NCBI GenBank assembly: GCA_044225795.1
Contig: JBGAIF010000006.1
Coordinates: 124,001-188,000 of the forward strand
DNA length: 64,000 bases
Reading direction: 5' to 3'
From: Nemorincola sp044225795
GTDB lineage: Bacteria > Bacteroidota > Bacteroidia > Chitinophagales > Chitinophagaceae
Shown here: one piece after another, positions 44,464 to 53,931 of the stretch
How the letters are laid out: each line of letters opens with the position of its first letter
Position numbering within the stretch: the stretch's first letter is position 1
Translations under genes and position numbers: made by a program
The notes under the pieces: generated by a model
Told to the model about the DNA's origin: nothing
Databases searched by the model: none
Seen by the model: only the letters and a program-made list of their open reading frames with translations

Positions 44464-45279
44464 ATGTCGGTACAAGGAGAGATGAAGCGTATTACTACCA
44501 ATACGCTGCAAGGGATGAAGCAACAGGGCGAGAAGATAAGTATGCTTACGGCTTACGACTTCTCTATGGCGCGGATATTTGATGATGCAGGTATTGATGT
44601 GATCCTTGTCGGGGATTCTGCCTCCAATGTTATGGCAGGGCATGAAACAACGCTGCCCATCACATTAGACCAGATGATATATCATGCGCAGAGCGTTATT
44701 CGTGCCTGCCGCAGATGTCTTGTTATCGTAGATCTTCCGTTTGGCTCGTACCAGGGAAACAGTAAGGAGGCGCTGAACTCGTCAATACGTATAATGAAGG
44801 AGTCCGGAGCTCATGGGATCAAGCTGGAAGGTGGAGAAGAGGTGGTAGAATCCATCAGGCGTATCACCGGAGCCGGTGTACCGGTTATGGGGCACCTCGG
44901 GCTCACTCCCCAGTCTATATATAAGTTCGGCACCTATGCCGTACGTGCAAAGGAGGAGGAAGAAGCGGAGATACTGATGCATAATGCTAAGGCGCTGGAA
45001 GCTGCCGGTTGCTTCTCAATAGTGCTTGAAAAGATACCAGCCCGGCTGGGTGCAGAGGTTGCTGCCCAACTCAGGATACCGGTAATAGGTATTGGCGCCG
45101 GAGGCCATGTGGACGGCCAGGTCCTGGTAATGCACGATATGCTGGGTATTACTAAAGGGTTCTCACCCCGTTTTCTCAGGCGATACCTGAATCTTTACGA
45201 AGACATCTCCGACGCTACAAAGCGTTATATCAAAGACATTAAAGACAGGGATTTTCCAAACGAGAAGGAGCAATACTAA
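44464..45279 (+). CDS. panB: 3-methyl-2-oxobutanoate hydroxymethyltransferase
   Basis: A 271-residue enzyme that makes ketopantoate from alpha-ketoisovalerate and methylenetetrahydrofolate in pantothenate synthesis. KISMLTAYDFSMARIFDDAG, VGDSASNVMAGHETTLPITLDQMIYH, KLEGGEE, PVMGHLGLTPQS and VIGIGAGGHVDGQVLV are the family motifs, all in order. Length is normal. panC and panD are not in the window. It leads a unit with the next gene, 2 bases downstream. Confidence 0.96.
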   Translation: MSVQGEMKRITTNTLQGMKQQGEKISMLTAYDFSMARIFDDAGIDVILVGDSASNVMAGHETTLPITLDQMIYHAQSVIRACRRCLVIVDLPFGSYQGNSKEALNSSIRIMKESGAHGIKLEGGEEVVESIRRITGAGVPVMGHLGLTPQSIYKFGTYAVRAKEEEEAEILMHNAKALEAAGCFSIVLEKIPARLGAEVAAQLRIPVIGIGAGGHVDGQVLVMHDMLGITKGFSPRFLRRYLNLYEDISDATKRYIKDIKDRDFPNEKEQY

Positions 45280-45281
45280 GT

Positions 45282-45953
45282 ATGGTGAATGTAGCTGCAT
45301 GGAAAGAACTCTCTGGCGAACTTTCAGCTAAAGGTGTTGCATTGGTCGCGGTGTCTAAGACCAAGCCTGTCGAAGATATTAAAGTACTCTACGATCTCGG
45401 GCAGCGTGATTTTGGTGAGAACTATGTTCAGGAGTTTGTCGAAAAACAACCGCTGCTCCCGGCCGATATCCGCTGGCATTATATCGGGCATCTTCAAAGC
45501 AATAAGGTGAAATATATTGCGCCGTTTGTTCATTTGGTTCATGCCGTAGATAGCTTCAAGTTGTTGCAGGAAATAAATAAACAGGCAGCCAGGAACAACC
45601 GGGTGATAGATGTTTTGCTGCAGATGCATGTAGCTGACGAAGAAACCAAATTTGGTATGAACGAAACAGAGATCATCTCTTTTCTCAGCTATTATGAGGC
45701 TCAGCAACAGTTTCTCAGCAATGTGCGAATATGCGGGCTTATGGGAATGGCGACCAATACGGAAGATATAGATCAGGTACGCTCAGAATTTTTCCGGATA
45801 CATAATTTCTTTGTTCAGTTGCGGGACACCACTTTTTATGGCAAAGCCTGTTTCTCTGTTTGCTCCATGGGTATGACCTCTGACTATAAACTGGCCATCG
45901 AAGAGGGTAGTACTATGGTTCGCATAGGAAGTATGCTGTTTGGCAGCAGGTGA
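45282..45953 (+). CDS. YggS family PLP-binding protein
   Basis: A 223-residue fold-type III PLP protein. LVAVSKTKP carries the PLP lysine (about residue 26), followed by DFGENYVQEF, WHYIGHLQSNK, and the late CSMGMTSDYKLAIEEGSTMVRIGSMLFG motif. These proteins buffer PLP and keep amino-acid pools in balance, with no known catalytic reaction. It directly follows panB, which fits reported effects of YggS on branched-chain 2-oxo-acid and pantothenate pools (established knowledge; the operon link is inferred). Confidence 0.92.
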   Translation: MVNVAAWKELSGELSAKGVALVAVSKTKPVEDIKVLYDLGQRDFGENYVQEFVEKQPLLPADIRWHYIGHLQSNKVKYIAPFVHLVHAVDSFKLLQEINKQAARNNRVIDVLLQMHVADEETKFGMNETEIISFLSYYEAQQQFLSNVRICGLMGMATNTEDIDQVRSEFFRIHNFFVQLRDTTFYGKACFSVCSMGMTSDYKLAIEEGSTMVRIGSMLFGSR

Positions 45954-45981
45954 TACTTTACCTATTTTTGAAACAACTACC

Positions 45982-47565
45982 ATGTCGCGGGCTATAGATT
46001 TCATAAAAGACAGATGGGCGCTAATGTGTGTTCTGCTGCTTTTTATTGTCTTTAAGTTGCCGCATTTACATTACCCGTACTATTGGGACGAAAGCTGGCC
46101 ATACGCGTCTGCCATCAGTGAAATGTGTAATCATGGCATCAGCCTGCTGCCAACGGCGTTGCCACCCGAATTGTCGAGAGGGCATCCTTTGTTCTTTCAT
46201 TGTGCAGCAGCTACGTGGATGAAGATATTTGGACCCTCGCATGTTTCTATGCATTCTTTTGCGCTTACAATTTCCCTGCTTACGCTGGTAAGTGTTCATG
46301 AGATATGCCTGCGTTTTTTTGGCCGTCCGGCGGCAGTCATCTCTGCGGTGCTTTTGGCTACTCTTCCTGTTTTTTACATTCAGTCGTCATTTGTGCTTTG
46401 CGAGATACTTGTACCCATGCTCAGCCTGCTGAGCATATATTATTATACCAGGGAAAAATATATCGCATCTGCCTTTACGCTCACATGCCTTCTGTTCACA
46501 AAAGAGAGTGGTATCGTAGCCTTGGCGGTCATTGGTATGGATGCGTTGATAACATTGTTCAACAAAGATCTGCCGTTACGTTCAAGGTGGGTAAGGCTCG
46601 CCTCGGTTGCTGTTCCGTTTCTATTGATCCTGTCCTTCTTTATACTTCAGCGTATTCAGCTTGGCTGGTTCTTTTTTCCGTTGCATATGGAACGAATAGA
46701 GCTTAAATGGGGTACTGTCTGGTATCAGTTCAGGTATAATGCGCTGATCAATACATTCAATGACCAAAGTAAGGCGCTGTATTATGTATTGCTCCTGATA
46801 TTGTCTATAGCTGCTGCCGTAAAGACCAGGAATGTGCGATACGCGGTATTTTTGCTTCCTGCAGCGGTCTTGTATTTATTGGTTGACGATAGACGGGGAG
46901 GAGAGATCAACTTCAGTTGGTTGTTGCTTTCTTTGCTTATTATTACCGTTGTTATTATGTTTTGGGTTTTGAGGTCTTTAGATAACGGGGCCGATAGACA
47001 GGGACAAAAAATGATCATCCTCACAGGGGGATTTGTCTTGTTGTATTTCTGCTTCGAAGCTGTCAATTTCTATACCTACAGATATTCGCTTACTGCTTTT
47101 ATCCCCATGATGCTCCTTCTTGCCATCTGGTACGGGCAGCTTATCGGGCATATACACAAGGCATTGATATACCCGGTCATTCTATTAGTAGTTGGGATAG
47201 GTTGGCTGGCATATCAGAGAAATGATGGTCATTGCGAGGTCGATCCCGAGGCATTTAATGCAGTTGATGTGCAGCAAAAGGCTGTTGATTTTGTGATAGG
47301 CCATTATCCGGCTGATACCTACATAAGTTCAGGTTCGTCACTTCTGTGCCGGCATATCACAGACCCGCCCACCGGATTTCTCGGCAACCATCCACCTTTT
47401 CTCAAAGCCCATGTTCGCTGGGTCTATGATGGAGATACGCGTGTAGCCGTTTTTGACAACATTGAGGCAGATGCGCGGTATGAGGCATTAAAAAAAGATC
47501 CCGCTTTTCACCTGGCATACAGGTATCAAAGCGGGAAAGTATGGACCGAGGTCTATCAGAGATAG
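45982..47565 (+). CDS. GT39-like membrane glycosyltransferase
   Basis: A 527-residue integral membrane protein from the ATG at 45982. About 11 hydrophobic segments run from residue 12 to 410. The first periplasmic loop has HYPYYWDESWPYASAI with the aspartate-glutamate typical of ArnT/PMT enzymes, and the hydrophilic C-terminal 110 residues lie outside. The family moves sugars from polyprenyl phosphate to lipid A or proteins. The acceptor here cannot be named. The longer open frame overlaps the preceding stop; the ATG used lies after it. The next gene is convergent, 15 bases away. Confidence 0.78.
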   Translation: MSRAIDFIKDRWALMCVLLLFIVFKLPHLHYPYYWDESWPYASAISEMCNHGISLLPTALPPELSRGHPLFFHCAAATWMKIFGPSHVSMHSFALTISLLTLVSVHEICLRFFGRPAAVISAVLLATLPVFYIQSSFVLCEILVPMLSLLSIYYYTREKYIASAFTLTCLLFTKESGIVALAVIGMDALITLFNKDLPLRSRWVRLASVAVPFLLILSFFILQRIQLGWFFFPLHMERIELKWGTVWYQFRYNALINTFNDQSKALYYVLLLILSIAAAVKTRNVRYAVFLLPAAVLYLLVDDRRGGEINFSWLLLSLLIITVVIMFWVLRSLDNGADRQGQKMIILTGGFVLLYFCFEAVNFYTYRYSLTAFIPMMLLLAIWYGQLIGHIHKALIYPVILLVVGIGWLAYQRNDGHCEVDPEAFNAVDVQQKAVDFVIGHYPADTYISSGSSLLCRHITDPPTGFLGNHPPFLKAHVRWVYDGDTRVAVFDNIEADARYEALKKDPAFHLAYRYQSGKVWTEVYQR

Positions 47566-47580
47566 TAGCCTCTGTTATTA

Positions 47581-49989
47581 CTATGAAGATACAGGCATTG
47601 TCGCCTTAACCAGGAATTTGCTGACCTGGTTAAGCGCGTAATTCAGTCGTTCACAGTTCTCATAATACGGTATGCCAAACCTAAGAATGTGGTGTACCAC
47701 ACCGCATATCTCATGGTCTTTTATACACTTTACATGCACCTGTTGTTCGTTCAGGAACTTATAGAGCGGGTATGGATCATAATCGGTGAATGCCAGCGTA
47801 ATGACGGGTGATGCTGCTTCATTGTTCAGGAAGACGTGCTTAATGCCGGTTGCGCTAAACAATTCATCCAGTTTTTCCTGGAATATTGCGCCCAGGTATT
47901 TAGATCGTGCTATGACATTGTTCTTGCCGGCTTCTTTGAAGAACCTTAGTGACTCTGTGATCGCAGGATATAGCCTGAAGTCCTGGCCGCCCGGTATGCT
48001 TATAGGTATGTTCTTCGGGTTATGAGACAACCCGTGCCCGCTCCAGTACATAGCCTCTATCCATTCCTGGAACTCGGTACGCATCCACATAAGTCCGCCG
48101 CCATGTGGCCCGAACAGCCATTTGTGTGTACTGCCCAGCACAATATCCCCTTCCCCGAATGGCAGGTCATAAAGGCCAAGGCTCTGGGCTACATCTACTA
48201 TTATCTTGCAGTTGGGTGCATGCTTCTTTACCAGCTTACACCATTGTTCTACTGGAGCAACGTTACCGGTATCGTAGAATACATGGGAGAAGAAAGCCAG
48301 TTCCGGTTGTAATTCTTTCAACCTGTTGGCCATAGCATGTTCATCCATCAGAAGGCTGTCATCTACATAGTGAATATCATACTCCGGCAGGTGATGGAAA
48401 CAACCTATACCGCCTTCATGTTCGTGCATGGTCGTAAATACCTTGAACGGCCCGTTGGAGTCCTTGTGGAAACGCCTTAACATGGCAAGCGCAAGGAGGT
48501 TCATCGTCTGTGACGTACTATGCGTTATCGTCAGTCTGTATCCCGGAGAAGGCCACAGTTCATCGCACAGCACTGTGATATCGGCAAGGCTGGCGCGGCC
48601 GCTTTCGTAGCTTCCCAGCGGGAAGCCCTCGGGGTCCTTCATCGGGTGTTGGTTGTTCCTGCTTTTCTTTACAGAAACAGCGGTGGTGCCAAGCGTTCCC
48701 GGATTAAGATTGATACGGTCTGTATGGAAATGCTGTTCGCGGAACAGGTCCCAATATGATTCGTCAGTGATATTTATTTTCTCAAAAGATACTGGTTGCT
48801 TGATACCATCGGTGATGTCATCAGCCCATTTGATACTTGGAATGAACAAGGAGTCGGAGATGTTTTCCTTGAATCGCCCGATGATGCGCAACATCTCTTT
48901 GGCAACATCAGCAAATGGCGAGTGTAATGTATCATGGCCCTGGTACCCCGTCTCAATACCATATACTGGCTTGGTCTCTGGCTGCTCAGATCTTGGGTCG
49001 TGCGTGCGTATTACCGTTACATCATAACCCTCCTCAGCGGCTACACCCTTAATAGTGGTGGCCAGCTCGTTGATAGAGAAGTTGGTTTCTGTTACATGGT
49101 TCACCACTTTGTGGGTGCCCGCATCCGGTTTATTATCTATGAATGTTACCAGCGAGTTTACAGAATCCCTGAGCGCCATAAGTCCGGTGCGTTGGTTGCC
49201 GGTGCCATATACCGTGAGCGGATGCCCCTGAACAGTTTGCGTAAGGAAACGGTTCACTACCGTGCCAAACATATGGTCATAGTCGCACCGCGTATATAGG
49301 GTTTCATTGTCCATCATTTCTTCGGTCAGGAAACCAAAGATCGTTGACTGCATCACGTCAGTTATGCGCAGCTTCCATACACGGCAGGCCATGGCCACAT
49401 AGTTCGAATCGTTGATCTTCGAAATGTGGTATATATCGTCCGCCTCACGTGGGTAGGGCATAGCCTTGGTAGCCTCCATTCCTTTATGCCGCGGGAAGAA
49501 GTATCCTTCTGCAATATCAATACCACCTTGAGCGTATTCACCGAATGAGCCGAGTTTTATGATATGTGCATCAGGTACATGCTTTCTAACCGACCATAGT
49601 AGCCGCATATTCCCGGCTTCATTGTTCTTCACCGTGAATAGCGCCTCTTCCATGCCTTTCATGGAATAAGGTGCGGAGCATTGCTGCGCCAGGTGAAAGA
49701 TCGTGTGTGGTTTCTCGTGCCTGATAACATCATCCAGCCTGTCCGAATTTACGTCCATGCGGATGTAGTGCATATTATCAAGTCCATGCACCTTATTGAA
49801 CGCCATGATGCGTTCAGTTGGTTTTGCTATGGGGATCAATGTCTGAAAGCCGAAACTTTTGACAACATTTCTCCGCCATTCATTGTCAACGATAATGATC
49901 TTATGATCGGGGTAACGTACTGCTACCTTCATGGCGAGCGGCCATCCGTAATAGCCGTCCCCGCCGAGAATTAAAATGGTCTTTCTCAT
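47581..49989 (-). CDS. fusion of UDP-sulfoquinovose-synthase-like epimerase and class V PLP enzyme
   Basis: An 802-residue bifunctional protein. Residues 1-380 are an extended SDR resembling SQD1/SqdB: GGDGYYGWPLAMKVA, CSAPYSM, KLGSFGEYAQGGIDIAEGYF, catalytic Tyr187-x3-Lys191, DVMQSTIFG, and HPLTVYGTGNQRTGLMALRDSV. SQD1 makes UDP-sulfoquinovose from UDP-glucose and sulphite; its catalytic threonine is Ser148 here. Residues about 410-795 are a class V aminotransferase/desulphurase-type domain: YRLTITHSTSQTMNLLAL, HEHEGGI, IIVDVAQSLGLYDLPF and GSTHKWLFGPHGGGL with PLP-binding Lys623. I know of no characterised fusion of this kind. A linked role, for example sulphite supply, is only a hypothesis. 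An MFS gene lies 123 bases upstream on the same strand. Confidence 0.82.
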   Translation of the reverse strand: MRKTILILGGDGYYGWPLAMKVAVRYPDHKIIIVDNEWRRNVVKSFGFQTLIPIAKPTERIMAFNKVHGLDNMHYIRMDVNSDRLDDVIRHEKPHTIFHLAQQCSAPYSMKGMEEALFTVKNNEAGNMRLLWSVRKHVPDAHIIKLGSFGEYAQGGIDIAEGYFFPRHKGMEATKAMPYPREADDIYHISKINDSNYVAMACRVWKLRITDVMQSTIFGFLTEEMMDNETLYTRCDYDHMFGTVVNRFLTQTVQGHPLTVYGTGNQRTGLMALRDSVNSLVTFIDNKPDAGTHKVVNHVTETNFSINELATTIKGVAAEEGYDVTVIRTHDPRSEQPETKPVYGIETGYQGHDTLHSPFADVAKEMLRIIGRFKENISDSLFIPSIKWADDITDGIKQPVSFEKINITDESYWDLFREQHFHTDRINLNPGTLGTTAVSVKKSRNNQHPMKDPEGFPLGSYESGRASLADITVLCDELWPSPGYRLTITHSTSQTMNLLALAMLRRFHKDSNGPFKVFTTMHEHEGGIGCFHHLPEYDIHYVDDSLLMDEHAMANRLKELQPELAFFSHVFYDTGNVAPVEQWCKLVKKHAPNCKIIVDVAQSLGLYDLPFGEGDIVLGSTHKWLFGPHGGGLMWMRTEFQEWIEAMYWSGHGLSHNPKNIPISIPGGQDFRLYPAITESLRFFKEAGKNNVIARSKYLGAIFQEKLDELFSATGIKHVFLNNEAASPVITLAFTDYDPYPLYKFLNEQQVHVKCIKDHEICGVVHHILRFGIPYYENCERLNYALNQVSKFLVKATMPVSS

Positions 49990-50112
49990 TAGTTGCGTGT
50001 GGTTAGTTGTGAGTTAAGAATGACAGCATTTCTACTTCAGCGCAATATACTGCTTTTTATTAACAGTTTAGTGTTTTTGATATGCATGTTTGTACATGCG
50101 TTAGCTGAGTTA

Positions 50113-51315
50113 TTATTGGGCAGTATTTCGCTTGATCCATCGGAATCCCAGTGAAGTAACTACACTTAGCGAACCCACACACCACCATAAAGTACTGAAA
50201 CTGAATAGTTCAGCTATCTGCGCGCCCAGTGCGGGCCCCGTTATTTGGGCTATCGACCATGCAGCCGTATATAGCCCGGCGTATTGCCCGCGGTTGTTGG
50301 GTTCAGTACGTGCTATCCAGAAAGAATTCATAAATGGCATGGTCAGTATCTCTCCCGCAGTGCATATGATCACAGATAGCAGCGCAAGAGCCAGTTGGCC
50401 ATGCAACAGGTTTAATACAACAAATGAAAAGCCGACAAATAAACATCCTGCCTGTATATAGGTCAGGTTCCTTTTTTGTTTCTCCAGGGTGAACACAACA
50501 GCCATTTCAAACAGGGCAACAAGTAAACCGTTTATGCACATCACAATGCCTATATAGAAGGGGGTAAGGTGAAGCTTCTGGTTATAGAATACGGGCAGTG
50601 TGGAGAATATCTGGAAGAATGAACATCCGAAAGTAATGGTCAGTAAAACAAACACCAGGTACATTTTGTCTTTGTAAGCAGATGGGGCCTTAATGTCAGA
50701 AAGTGCTTTTCGTGGAGGCGTTTGTTTATTTCTTTTTGGGGAAAGGACGCCCAGCAATAGTAATGCCGCGCCGATGTTGGTGAGGCCGTCCACCCAAAAG
50801 ATCAGGTGATAATTTTTGGAAGCAATGAATCCGCCAATGGCCCCGCCTACGGCCCATCCAAGGTTTATCGACAGACGGTTGAGTGAGAATGAGCGCGTTC
50901 TGTTCTCCTCGCTGCTATACTCAGCTACGGCAGTCGCATTGGCCGGCCTGAATGAGTCGTTCAGCGTAGATAATACAAAAGCTGCCACGCATATAGCTGT
51001 GAAGCTTTGCATCTGTCCCAAAGTTATGAACATGATGCCGCCACCTGTCAAAGCAGCTAATTGTATATTGTAAAAGCCGAATTTGTCGGTGAGCTTGCCG
51101 CCAAGGAAGCCGCCGCAAACTGCGCCGAGCCCGAATATGCCCATGACCAGTCCTGCCTGCCCGATACTATAATGCTGTGTCTGTGTCAGGTACAATGTCA
51201 TGAATGGGATCACCATTGTGCCGCTACGGTTCACCAGCATTACCAGCGATAGCCACCACGTAGCGGGTGAAAGCCCGCTGTAAGCTTCTTTATATGTATT
51301 GGTGATCCGTTTCAT
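50113..51315 (-). CDS. major facilitator superfamily transporter
   Basis: A 400-residue inner-membrane transporter from the ATG at 51315, with 12 predicted helices. The loop after TM2 has GGFLGGKLTDKFGFYNIQ, the MFS motif A. The first half is close to drug-efflux MFS types (WLSLVMLVNRSGTMVIPFMTLYLTQ). The second half has the matching YIGIVMCINGLLVALFEMAVVF. Substrate unknown. It is upstream of the epimerase/PLP fusion on the same strand, and divergent from aspS. Confidence 0.88.
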   Translation of the reverse strand: MKRITNTYKEAYSGLSPATWWLSLVMLVNRSGTMVIPFMTLYLTQTQHYSIGQAGLVMGIFGLGAVCGGFLGGKLTDKFGFYNIQLAALTGGGIMFITLGQMQSFTAICVAAFVLSTLNDSFRPANATAVAEYSSEENRTRSFSLNRLSINLGWAVGGAIGGFIASKNYHLIFWVDGLTNIGAALLLLGVLSPKRNKQTPPRKALSDIKAPSAYKDKMYLVFVLLTITFGCSFFQIFSTLPVFYNQKLHLTPFYIGIVMCINGLLVALFEMAVVFTLEKQKRNLTYIQAGCLFVGFSFVVLNLLHGQLALALLSVIICTAGEILTMPFMNSFWIARTEPNNRGQYAGLYTAAWSIAQITGPALGAQIAELFSFSTLWWCVGSLSVVTSLGFRWIKRNTAQ

Positions 51316-51447
51316 GTTTTGGGGTGTCAAATGTAAGTATTCGGCCTGGTATACTCTTGGTTAAATATGGTTAAAAATGAAAGCATGACCGTCTTCTGCA
51401 ATTGGGGCAATCAGCTTATCTTCGCAGTCTTTTCAAGCAATTACACT

Positions 51448-53211
51448 ATGTATCGTACACATAATTGTGGTGAACTGCGTTTATCACATGTAGAGAGTGA
51501 AGTAACTATGGCCGGCTGGGTTCAGACCGTTCGGAAATTTGGCAGCATAACGTTCATTGATCTCAGAGATCGCTATGGCATGACACAGTTATATTTCAAC
51601 GAGCAGATGAACCCTGTGCTTGATGCACAGCCGATCGGTAGGGAATATGTGATACAGGTGGCGGGTAAGGTGATTGAGCGCCACAATAAGAACCCCAAAA
51701 TGCCTACTGGTGATATAGAGGTGGAAGTTGTTAATGTTGTCATTTTAAATGCGGCGGCTACACCTCCTTTTACCATTGAAGAAGAGTCAGATGGGGGAGA
51801 TGAGTTGCGTATGAAGTACCGTTATCTTGATCTTCGCCGCCCCCCGCTAAAGCGTAATATCGAGCTGCGTTACAAGATTAATCGCTCTGTTCGTAATTAT
51901 CTTGATGCGCACGGTTTTCTGGACATTGAGACTCCATTTCTCATTCGCAGCACTCCTGAGGGTGCAAGAGATTTTGTAGTTCCTTCCCGCATGAACCAGG
52001 GCCAGTTCTATGCTTTACCTCAGAGCCCGCAAACGTTTAAGCAGCTTTTGATGGTTAGTGGCTACGACCGCTATTTCCAGATAGTAAAGTGTTTTCGTGA
52101 TGAGGATCTGCGTGCTGACAGGCAACCTGAATTTACACAGGTAGATTGTGAGATGACATTTGTAGAGCAGGAAGATATATTGAACATGTTTGAAGGTCTG
52201 TTTAAACATGTATTCAATGATGTAAAAGGAATAGACATTAAAGAACCCTTTCCCCGCATGACATTTGCTGACGCCATATGGCACTATGGCAATGACAAGC
52301 CGGATCTGCGGTTCGGGATGAAGATCCAAAATGCGAAGGTTTCCGGAAAAGTATATTGTGATGCATTGAATGATGTGGATTTTAAAGTGTTCAATGAGGC
52401 AGAAAGCGTATTGATGATTGCCGTGCCGGGAGCTGGTGAATATACCCGTAAGCAACTTGATGAACTGACAGAATGGGTGAAAAGGCCGCAGATCGGCATG
52501 AGTGGCGTGGTGAATATAAAATGTAATGCTGACGGAAGTTTTAAAAGTAGTGTAGATAAGTTCTTCAGTGAAGAAAAACTAAAAGACATCGCATCTTTCT
52601 GCGGCGCAGGAGCCGGAGACCTTATCCTGGTACTCGCGGGCGCTGAAACCCGTACGCGAAAGGCAATGAGCGAGCTTCGTCTCGAAATGGGTAATCGTCT
52701 GGGTCTTCGCGACAACAGTGTTTATAAGCCACTATGGGTGGTGGATTTTCCATTATTTGAGCTGGATGAAGAGAACAACCGCTGGGTTGCGCGTCACCAT
52801 CCGTTCACATCTCCTAAGCCCGAGCACATTGCGCTGATGGATGATCTTAGCAGGTATGCAGAGATCAATGCCAATGCGTATGATATGGTGCTGAATGGTA
52901 CTGAGATCGGAGGCGGTTCCATTCGCATTTTCAGGCGAGAGTTGCAGGAGAAGATGTTTGCTGCTTTAGGCATGAGTAAGGAAGAGGCTCAGGACAAATT
53001 TGGGTTCCTGATGGGTGCTTTTGAATATGGGGCTCCACCGCATGGTGGTATTGCGCTCGGCCTCGACAGGCTGTGTGCTTTGCTCGGAGGGCAGGAGAGT
53101 ATCCGTGACTTCATTGCCTTCCCTAAGAATAATGCCGGGCGTGATGTGATGCTCGATGCGCCATCGTCGATTGATGAACAGCAAATGAAGGAATTGGGGC
53201 TGAAACACTAA
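51448..53211 (+). CDS. aspS: aspartyl-tRNA synthetase
   Basis: A 587-residue class II synthetase from the ATG at 51448; an upstream open frame in phase is leader. The N-terminal OB-fold anticodon domain (about 15-110) is followed by motif 1 around FLDIETPFLIRSTPEGARDF, motif 2 FRDEDLRADRQPEFTQVD, a bacterial GAD insertion (about 290-410), and motif 3 GLDRLCALLGG. Length and insertion mark the bacterial type. A lipoprotein gene follows after 97 bases. Confidence 0.97.
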   Translation: MYRTHNCGELRLSHVESEVTMAGWVQTVRKFGSITFIDLRDRYGMTQLYFNEQMNPVLDAQPIGREYVIQVAGKVIERHNKNPKMPTGDIEVEVVNVVILNAAATPPFTIEEESDGGDELRMKYRYLDLRRPPLKRNIELRYKINRSVRNYLDAHGFLDIETPFLIRSTPEGARDFVVPSRMNQGQFYALPQSPQTFKQLLMVSGYDRYFQIVKCFRDEDLRADRQPEFTQVDCEMTFVEQEDILNMFEGLFKHVFNDVKGIDIKEPFPRMTFADAIWHYGNDKPDLRFGMKIQNAKVSGKVYCDALNDVDFKVFNEAESVLMIAVPGAGEYTRKQLDELTEWVKRPQIGMSGVVNIKCNADGSFKSSVDKFFSEEKLKDIASFCGAGAGDLILVLAGAETRTRKAMSELRLEMGNRLGLRDNSVYKPLWVVDFPLFELDEENNRWVARHHPFTSPKPEHIALMDDLSRYAEINANAYDMVLNGTEIGGGSIRIFRRELQEKMFAALGMSKEEAQDKFGFLMGAFEYGAPPHGGIALGLDRLCALLGGQESIRDFIAFPKNNAGRDVMLDAPSSIDEQQMKELGLKH

Positions 53212-53308
53212 CTTTTTGTTAGTTATTACCGGGTCACATTTCATAGTAGAGGAAAATATTTTTATATTATTAACAGGATTAGTATCTTTAGCGGAACTTA
53301 ATAGAATT

Positions 53309-53857
53309 ATGAGACGGTTTTTATATTCAATTCTTGCATGCTCGGGTCTATGTGCGGCCCTGGTGTCATGCAGCAATGGTGACTACACTGCGAACCCCGA
53401 CAACCCGGCCAACAATGGCGTAAACCCGCTGAAACCTCTTACAAAGTCTGAGTTTACCTGGGCAAATTCCGGGAAGTTCAGCGGAGATATCAATGGGACA
53501 CACTTTTCGGCTGACACTGTGACCTGGTACCTGGACTCAACCGGGACCAATGTTTTTGCCGGATATAACACTGAAAGGACCAAAGGATTTTTGTTCTTCC
53601 TTAACAACGTTTACTCCGGTAATCTGTACCAGCTTACCTATCATGTGGTGCCTACACAGGCCATATGGGCAGATACGGTAGGTAGCAGTAAAGACTACTA
53701 TGCCAGCTATCTTGGAAACTCAGGAGAGGTATACATTACAGAGAACGACAGCGCTTGCATCAAAGGGTTGTTCTACTTCCAGGGGGTGACGACAGATGGC
53801 CGCCTGGTAACTGTGAGCAACGGTTCTTTCAATATAGATAAACCACAGTTCCCGTAA
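53309..53857 (+). CDS. predicted lipoprotein, unknown function
   Basis: A 182-residue protein from the ATG at 53309. The signal ends in a lipobox CAALVSC (Cys20). A linker rich in Asn and Pro (NPDNPANNGVNP) leads to a beta-rich domain of about 140 residues with repeated aromatic strands. I do not recognise a family. The longer open frame begins right after aspS and would not give a signal peptide. A 46-bp palindromic terminator follows, shared with rplL. Confidence 0.68.
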   Translation: MRRFLYSILACSGLCAALVSCSNGDYTANPDNPANNGVNPLKPLTKSEFTWANSGKFSGDINGTHFSADTVTWYLDSTGTNVFAGYNTERTKGFLFFLNNVYSGNLYQLTYHVVPTQAIWADTVGSSKDYYASYLGNSGEVYITENDSACIKGLFYFQGVTTDGRLVTVSNGSFNIDKPQFP

Positions 53858-53873
53858 GGTGAACGCTGATAAG

Positions 53874-53919
53874 ATATAAATGAATAACCCCTGCATTTGC
53901 AGGGGTTATTCATTTATAT
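53874..53919. terminator. 46-bp palindromic bidirectional terminator
   Basis: Arms of 22 bases (53874-53895 and 53898-53919) pair perfectly around a 2-base centre, with the core AACCCCTGCA/TGCAGGGGTT. It lies between the convergent lipoprotein and rplL genes and ends the ribosomal operon. Confidence 0.93.
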
Positions 53920-53931
53920 AGGTTGACTCAA

